A stretch of DNA of 11,037 bases. It comes from an uncultured Lachnospiraceae bacterium. Its GTDB lineage: Bacteria; Bacillota; Clostridia; Lachnospirales; Lachnospiraceae. Each line of letters starts with the position of its first letter. Within the stretch, counting starts at the first letter, position 1. Below, piece by piece: positions 7,119 through 11,037 of this stretch. The translations under genes and the position numbers were made by a program. Under the pieces are notes generated by a model. The model was given only the letters and a program-made list of their open reading frames with translations, was not told the DNA's origin and searched no databases. Location of the stretch: contig CALZHV010000060.1 in NCBI GenBank assembly GCA_945787485.1, positions 1 to 11,037 on the forward strand, written 5' to 3'.

Positions 7119-8363
7119 ATGGCTAAAATAATATATGCAAAATCTTCGAATGACCGGGCAAAGCAGTTTCAGGTCGTTACAAAGATTGTGCTTTTAGAAA
7201 ATAACAATAAAATAGTGGTTAAGTCAGCGGTATCCGAAAGTGCAAAAAAGCATCTCATGCAGATAACCGAAAATTTTGAAGTGCTGTGCAATGCATATAA
7301 AAAAAGAAGGCTTTCTTTTGTGCCGGTAAAAAATGATGATGATGTTTTGAAGCTTCCGTATGTAAGCGGTTTAAGCTTTGATGAATATTTAAGCCGGTTG
7401 ATTGAAGGACAGGAAACTGAGAAAGCGATAGCTTTGATGCATGATTATTTTGATGAGCTTTTTATTGAAAACGGCTGCTTTGTTTTGTCGGACAAATTCA
7501 AGGAACAGTTTGGCGAAGCTGATATAGAAGATATCGCTGTTTCAAATGTAGATATAGATGCGCTTTTTGCTAATGTCCTTTATGAGGATGAACAATGGAT
7601 ATCCTATGATTATGAGTGGCTGTGCCGTTTCGATATGCCAAAGAAATTTGTAATATACAGGATACTTCGTTACTTTCTCATGTCGCCAAAGCATGAATTT
7701 TTGAAAGAAAGATTGTTTGGTGAGTTTGGAATAGATGAAGTAAATATACCTGCTTATGAAAAAATGGAAGAAAGCTTTCAGGCATATGTGTCAGGGGATG
7801 TTATAACAGCGTCGGGAATATATGAAAATGTACATGGAGACAATATTGATGTTGTCGGACTTGCAAATAAATATGAAAAAGACCATGACGTAAAGTGTTT
7901 TGTGGATTGCGGTGACGGTTATAAGGAATTAAAGAGCGGGCCTGTAAATGCAGTTGAAAAAGAGTATTGCGACTATCAATATGTATGTATTATTCCGCAG
8001 GATGCAAAGAAAATGAAATTTATGCCTGCAAATACAATGTGCTTTGTCACAGCGTTTGAAGCTGTTGATAATGAAGGAAATAATATTTCTTACACACACA
8101 ATGGAATTGACAGAAATGAGGGAGTATTATTTATTAATTTTGAACCGGCATATGAAATGGATGTAGCACAATATGCTGGAAGAGAAATAAGCATAGCTTA
8201 TCATGTCGGCGCAATAAGCGGCGAGTATGATTCGCTTGGCGTTAAAGAAAATAAACTTGAAGAGCGCGTGATTATGGATTATATAGCAGAGCTTAAAGCA
8301 GACAGAGGCTACAGGATATCGCAGAAATTAAAGAAGGTTAAACAGAAAATAGTGAGGAAATAG
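7119..8363 (+). CDS. Kinase-like fold protein with C-terminal beta module, unknown function
   Basis: I do not recognise a named family. In the 414-residue product (from ATG 7119), the first half has a motif order like small-molecule kinases. A strand with lysine KIVVKSA (K35) recalls the beta-3 lysine. YVSGLSFDEYL (81-91) recalls a hinge. DIDALFANVL holds a D-x4-N pair (D147, N152), as in HRDxxxxN loops but with Asp for His. DYEW (164-167), 12 residues after the Asn, sits where DFG or APH-type DxE would be. No glycine-rich loop is obvious. Residues about 258-375 form a beta-rich module (VKCFVDCGDGYKE onward) of a type I associate with multidomain glycosyltransferases of related loci. A Lys-rich helix ends the protein. 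GTG 7098 is in frame, but AGAAAGG, 7 bases ahead of ATG 7119, favours the later start. Neighbours suggest a role in glycan modification. Confidence 0.75.
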   Translation: MAKIIYAKSSNDRAKQFQVVTKIVLLENNNKIVVKSAVSESAKKHLMQITENFEVLCNAYKKRRLSFVPVKNDDDVLKLPYVSGLSFDEYLSRLIEGQETEKAIALMHDYFDELFIENGCFVLSDKFKEQFGEADIEDIAVSNVDIDALFANVLYEDEQWISYDYEWLCRFDMPKKFVIYRILRYFLMSPKHEFLKERLFGEFGIDEVNIPAYEKMEESFQAYVSGDVITASGIYENVHGDNIDVVGLANKYEKDHDVKCFVDCGDGYKELKSGPVNAVEKEYCDYQYVCIIPQDAKKMKFMPANTMCFVTAFEAVDNEGNNISYTHNGIDRNEGVLFINFEPAYEMDVAQYAGREISIAYHVGAISGEYDSLGVKENKLEERVIMDYIAELKADRGYRISQKLKKVKQKIVRK

Positions 8364-8364
8364 T

Positions 8365-9552
8365 GTGGGAATTCTTACAGTTATTGAAATGATATTAATG
8401 TTCATACTTGTACCGTTAATTTTGGGTATGGCATTTTCAGTTGTTACAAAAGAATATTGCAGCATTGATATTTCGTCCGCTGTATTTTGGTATCTTTCGG
8501 GAACATTTATTATGTGGGCGATATATGAGCTTATAAGTGTTCCGTTCATATTTGCGAAGAAACCATTTATGACAACGGTTTATGTATGGCTTGCCGTTAC
8601 AGGATTAGTTCTTGCAGCAGCCATTGTTGTAATTGCAAAAAAGCTTATCAGCATAAATAAAGATAAAGCAGATATGGTGAAAGCAGATAAAGCAAAAGCA
8701 GATAAAGCAAAAGCAGATAAAGTAAAAGCAGATAAAGCAAAAGCAGATAAAGTAAAAGCAGATAAAGCAAAAGCAGTTAATGACAAAGAGAACAACAAAA
8801 AGAATATAGTATTATTTTGCATTGCTTTAACGGTTACCCTTATGATTGCAGGCTTTCAATGTCAGCGATATGTAAGCTTCATGTTTATTGATGATGATGA
8901 TTCAAGATTTGTGGTTAATGCGGTTGAAGCATATGAGAATGATACAATGCTTACTGCAAATCCTGCGACGGGCATTGAACATGAAACCTGGGTTAGAGAG
9001 CTTAGCAAGGATGTTGTATCGCCATGGATGTTGTATGTGGCACTTATAGCAAAAATATTTTCCATACATCCTACAATCGTAGCACATACCATTTTACCGC
9101 CTGTGCTGTTAATCATGTCATATATGGCGTATTGGCTTTTGGGAGCTTCGATTTTTCAAAATAGAAAAACACATTCCATGCTTTTTGTCATGGTTATTTC
9201 AATAATTAATTTATATTTTTCAGACACAACACATACTCAGTCATATGTAACGTTAGTAAGATTGTGGCAGGGGAAAGCTATTGTTGCTGCAGTTATGATT
9301 CCTGTATTGCTATGCTTTATGATGAGACTATATAGAGAACAAAAACAAAATGGAATGTATGCGGTAATATTTGTAACAGCATTGGCAACCTGTTTGCTTT
9401 CCGGTATAGGTATATTTTTTAGCGGAATAATGATAGGTACATTTGGATTATATAATTGCATCGTAACAAAGAAATATAAGGAAATAGTTGGCGTGATAAT
9501 AGCCTGTATTCCGACGCTTATTTATGGAGTGATTTATTACTTGTTAGGCTGA
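8365..9552 (+). CDS. Multi-pass membrane protein, probable N-terminal half of a GT-C/DUF6077-like protein
   Basis: A 395-residue protein with several hydrophobic segments. Two or three lie in residues 1-91, followed by a charged Lys/Ala/Asp repeat tract (about 99-137) and more segments from about 147 to 395. Just after the segment at 147-163 comes an acidic patch IDDDDS (175-180). An Asp cluster in an early extracytoplasmic loop is the usual place for the catalytic acid of GT-C polyprenyl-phosphate-dependent glycosyltransferases, so such a role is plausible. RLWQGKA (299-305) resembles a segment I associate with DUF6077 proteins. The GTG start has AGGA 6 bases upstream and overlaps nothing; the previous stop ends one base before it. 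The frame closes at TGA 9550-9552, and the following gene continues in the same frame 21 bases later, so this is probably a truncated half rather than a complete protein. Confidence 0.7.
   Translation: MGILTVIEMILMFILVPLILGMAFSVVTKEYCSIDISSAVFWYLSGTFIMWAIYELISVPFIFAKKPFMTTVYVWLAVTGLVLAAAIVVIAKKLISINKDKADMVKADKAKADKAKADKVKADKAKADKVKADKAKAVNDKENNKKNIVLFCIALTVTLMIAGFQCQRYVSFMFIDDDDSRFVVNAVEAYENDTMLTANPATGIEHETWVRELSKDVVSPWMLYVALIAKIFSIHPTIVAHTILPPVLLIMSYMAYWLLGASIFQNRKTHSMLFVMVISIINLYFSDTTHTQSYVTLVRLWQGKAIVAAVMIPVLLCFMMRLYREQKQNGMYAVIFVTALATCLLSGIGIFFSGIMIGTFGLYNCIVTKKYKEIVGVIIACIPTLIYGVIYYLLG
8680..8776 (+). repeat. 15-bp in-frame tandem repeat array coding for KADKA/KADKV
   Basis: Six complete copies of aaagcagataaagca (third and fifth end in gta) are followed by a 7-base partial copy. 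The gca/gta alternation over the middle copies suggests that a 30-bp double unit was itself duplicated. A related partial unit precedes the array (8659-8679). Every unit is five codons, so copy-number change keeps the frame. It codes for a highly charged, probably helical, segment from residue 106 to about 136 of the membrane protein. Confidence 0.95.
9550..9552 (+). other. In-frame TGA separating the two membrane-protein halves
   Basis: Reading from GTG 8365, the frame is open to 9549, meets TGA, then continues open through seven codons to ATG 9574 and on to TAA 10912-10914. The upstream half ends within or just after a transmembrane segment (GVIYYLLG). The downstream half begins with further membrane segments. 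A single nonsense change in one long gene would explain this. The AGAGGAG (9562-9568) ahead of ATG 9574 would let the second half be translated separately. Confidence 0.75.
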
Positions 9553-9573
9553 TGCTTAGTAAGAGGAGCAAGG

Positions 9574-10914
9574 ATGTTAGAGACAATATTAAAGATATAT
9601 CAATTTTATATAGAATATTGTGATAAGAGTACAATGATGATTCTTTTCGTTATAAGTCTTATATATCTTTCATGTAAAGGGAAAGACGAAAGAATTAAAA
9701 TCGTGTACCCTTCCCTGATTATGTGCTTTGTTGTATATAATCCTTTGTTTTACAAATATATCTGGATTGTTTTACTCAGGTCGGTTTACTGGCGCATGAT
9801 GTGGATGATACCTGTTTTGCCCGCGATTGCAGCAACTGCGGTAGATGTAATTACATCCAGAAAAAGTAATATTACAAAAATCATTACAGCCTTATCCGTG
9901 ATTGCTGTAATAATTATGTCAGGGACAAACATATACTCTAAGGAAGGCGTTTATGAGCCGAGAGAGAATTATTACAAAATACCACAAGAGGCAATAGATG
10001 TTGCGGAAGCAATTCTTGAGGTTGACGATGACCCTGTAACAATAATGCCACAGTCGCTTTTTTGTTATGTCAGACAATATTCTGCCAAAGTGAAGCAATT
10101 GTATGGAAGAAATGGATTTTTGAAGTATATTTCAGCAATCAAACCGGAGGAGTTAAAGACTTTCAGGCAAATGGGTTTGGATAATCCGGATTATAATTAT
10201 ATTTTGATGAATGCTGATTTTTCAAACTGCGAGTTTATTATTCAAAACAGTGAAAAGCCAATCCCCGAACAGATGCTTGAGCAATATGGTTTTCACTTTA
10301 TGAAGTGTGTAAGTGGTTATGATATTTATCAGACAGATATTGATAGTACAGATACATCTGATAAATGGATGATTTCCGAAAATGGACAAACAGGTATGGA
10401 TAATCCAACTTATTACACTATAAGAGACATACACGACAGGGTGTTAGTAATCGATAGTGGCTGTACTGACAATAAAAAAGATTTATCGAATATGGTTGAA
10501 AGCTATGACTATCATATTGATACATGGATATTTACAAGCTATTCACCTGATAAAATTGGTGCATTTTATGAGCTTATAATGGAAGAAGATATAATAATAG
10601 ATAATGTTTATGTTCCGGATATAAGCAAGGACGATCTTATAAAACAGGGAAGCTCCGCCGAAGAAATCGAGATATATGACAGGTTAGCCCAAAAATTAAA
10701 TGAAAGTTCTAAAGTAAATGTATTAAATGGACAAGACAGTATATACTTTGGGGAACTAAAGCTCCGATTAGTACAGACATACGATGGTAAGAAAGGTGAT
10801 GCACAAATAATAATAAATGCTCCTTCTTCAAAACTGGAATTTGAATATGGTGCATTAAGCGATGCTTGTGATGTGTCATCTTATGATTATCCGATAAGCA
10901 AGGTTTTCCGGTAA
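9574..10914 (+). CDS. Membrane protein half with degenerate metallo-beta-lactamase-like C-terminal domain
   Basis: A 446-residue protein. The first ~118 residues hold three or four membrane segments, with VYWRMMWMIP (71-80), whose YWR motif resembles the late membrane part of DUF6077-like proteins. A soluble, probably extracytoplasmic region (about 120-260) follows. Residues about 262-430 read like an extracellular metallo-beta-lactamase-fold domain: a YYTIRD strand, LVIDSGCTDN (291-300), then DTWIFTSYSPDKIGAFYE (316-333). Relatives have THPHPDHIGA in the last motif; here the metal-binding histidines are Ser, Ser and Lys (TSYSPDKIGA), and only the Asp remains. The expected GD motif appears as YGALSD (425-430), and the protein stops soon after, before the region of the last histidine ligands. 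Metal-dependent hydrolysis is therefore unlikely. GGAG 5 bases ahead supports the start. It is in frame with the preceding gene across one TGA. Confidence 0.7.
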   Translation: MLETILKIYQFYIEYCDKSTMMILFVISLIYLSCKGKDERIKIVYPSLIMCFVVYNPLFYKYIWIVLLRSVYWRMMWMIPVLPAIAATAVDVITSRKSNITKIITALSVIAVIIMSGTNIYSKEGVYEPRENYYKIPQEAIDVAEAILEVDDDPVTIMPQSLFCYVRQYSAKVKQLYGRNGFLKYISAIKPEELKTFRQMGLDNPDYNYILMNADFSNCEFIIQNSEKPIPEQMLEQYGFHFMKCVSGYDIYQTDIDSTDTSDKWMISENGQTGMDNPTYYTIRDIHDRVLVIDSGCTDNKKDLSNMVESYDYHIDTWIFTSYSPDKIGAFYELIMEEDIIIDNVYVPDISKDDLIKQGSSAEEIEIYDRLAQKLNESSKVNVLNGQDSIYFGELKLRLVQTYDGKKGDAQIIINAPSSKLEFEYGALSDACDVSSYDYPISKVFR

Positions 10915-11037
10915 GTCTAAAAAGGCGATTTCATAACAGGGTCTTAACAGCGGTTTAAATGCTGTATGAGTGTATTGATGTGGGTCAAATGAAAAACTAA
11001 ATTCCGGTTCAAGCTGATTTGACCTCGTATTTTCGAT
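10915..11037. other. Non-coding tail with inverted repeat
   Basis: No ORF of note is visible in any frame; the three forward frames are broken by stops within short distances. An 8-bp perfect inverted repeat, GGTCAAAT (10983-10990) and ATTTGACC (11017-11024), flanks a 26-base loop and is followed by a mildly T-rich end at the window edge. It could be a weak operon terminator, an operator or one end of a mobile element. The sequence stops too soon to decide. Confidence 0.35.

Noticed and set aside
8580..8822. Minus-strand ORF with a repetitive Leu-Ser-Ala-Phe pattern
   Set aside because: It is the antisense reading of the 15-bp repeat array; the pattern comes from the repeat, not from a protein.
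9550..9573. Selenocysteine or programmed readthrough at the in-frame TGA
   Set aside because: No convincing SECIS-type hairpin follows (only a 4-bp pairing), no redox motif surrounds it, and a ribosome site before ATG 9574 gives a simpler explanation.
10357..10914. Active metallo-hydrolase such as a ComEC-type nuclease or beta-lactamase
   Set aside because: The histidines of the HxHxDH motif are replaced and the C-terminal ligands are missing.

Overview
The window is AT-rich, Gram-positive-type DNA. It has short gene spacing, good Shine-Dalgarno sites and sigma-A-like promoters. Protein content suggests the Clostridia, most likely Lachnospiraceae (relatives of Lachnospira, Roseburia, Butyrivibrio or Eubacterium). 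This placement is an inference from protein families; nothing in the window fixes the genus.

Layout. Positions 1-200 hold a tRNA-Ser(CGA) gene on the minus strand, with its promoter and two hairpins behind it. Positions 342-4012 hold a one-gene transcription unit: promoter, a 1172-residue secreted bifunctional cell-wall hydrolase (amidase, five ~102-residue repeats, glucosaminidase) and a terminator-like hairpin. A strong promoter (4016-4044) follows within a few bases. It opens a tightly packed plus-strand operon of at least six genes: an ABC-2 polysaccharide permease (Wzm/TagG type), its ATPase with a C-terminal carbohydrate-binding-type domain (Wzt type), a class I SAM-dependent methyltransferase, a protein with a kinase-like motif set plus a beta-rich module, and two membrane proteins. 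The two membrane proteins look like halves of one GT-C/DUF6077-like protein separated by a single in-frame TGA. The second half ends in a metallo-beta-lactamase-like domain that is degenerate and short. The last ~120 bases are non-coding as far as I can see, with one inverted repeat.

How the genes may work together. The operon reads as the proximal part of a locus for an ABC-transporter-dependent cell-surface glycan. Wzm and Wzt would export an undecaprenyl-linked polymer. The methyltransferase and kinase-like protein directly after a Wzt with a C-terminal domain recall the O9a system, where the fused methyltransferase-kinase WbdD caps the chain and the Wzt C-terminal domain reads the cap. 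The membrane protein(s) could add a side group outside the membrane. No recognisable cytoplasmic glycosyltransferase lies in the window, so the polymer-building genes must be elsewhere, possibly just downstream. The autolysin upstream is separately transcribed and may serve wall remodelling around the same surface polymer.

Tandem duplication occurs here at several scales: a Thr/Glu tract, five ~306-bp units in the autolysin, a 24-bp duplication of its last eight codons including the stop, a ~41-bp duplication across the ATPase/methyltransferase junction that creates an 11-codon minicistron, and a 15-bp in-frame repeat array in a membrane protein gene.
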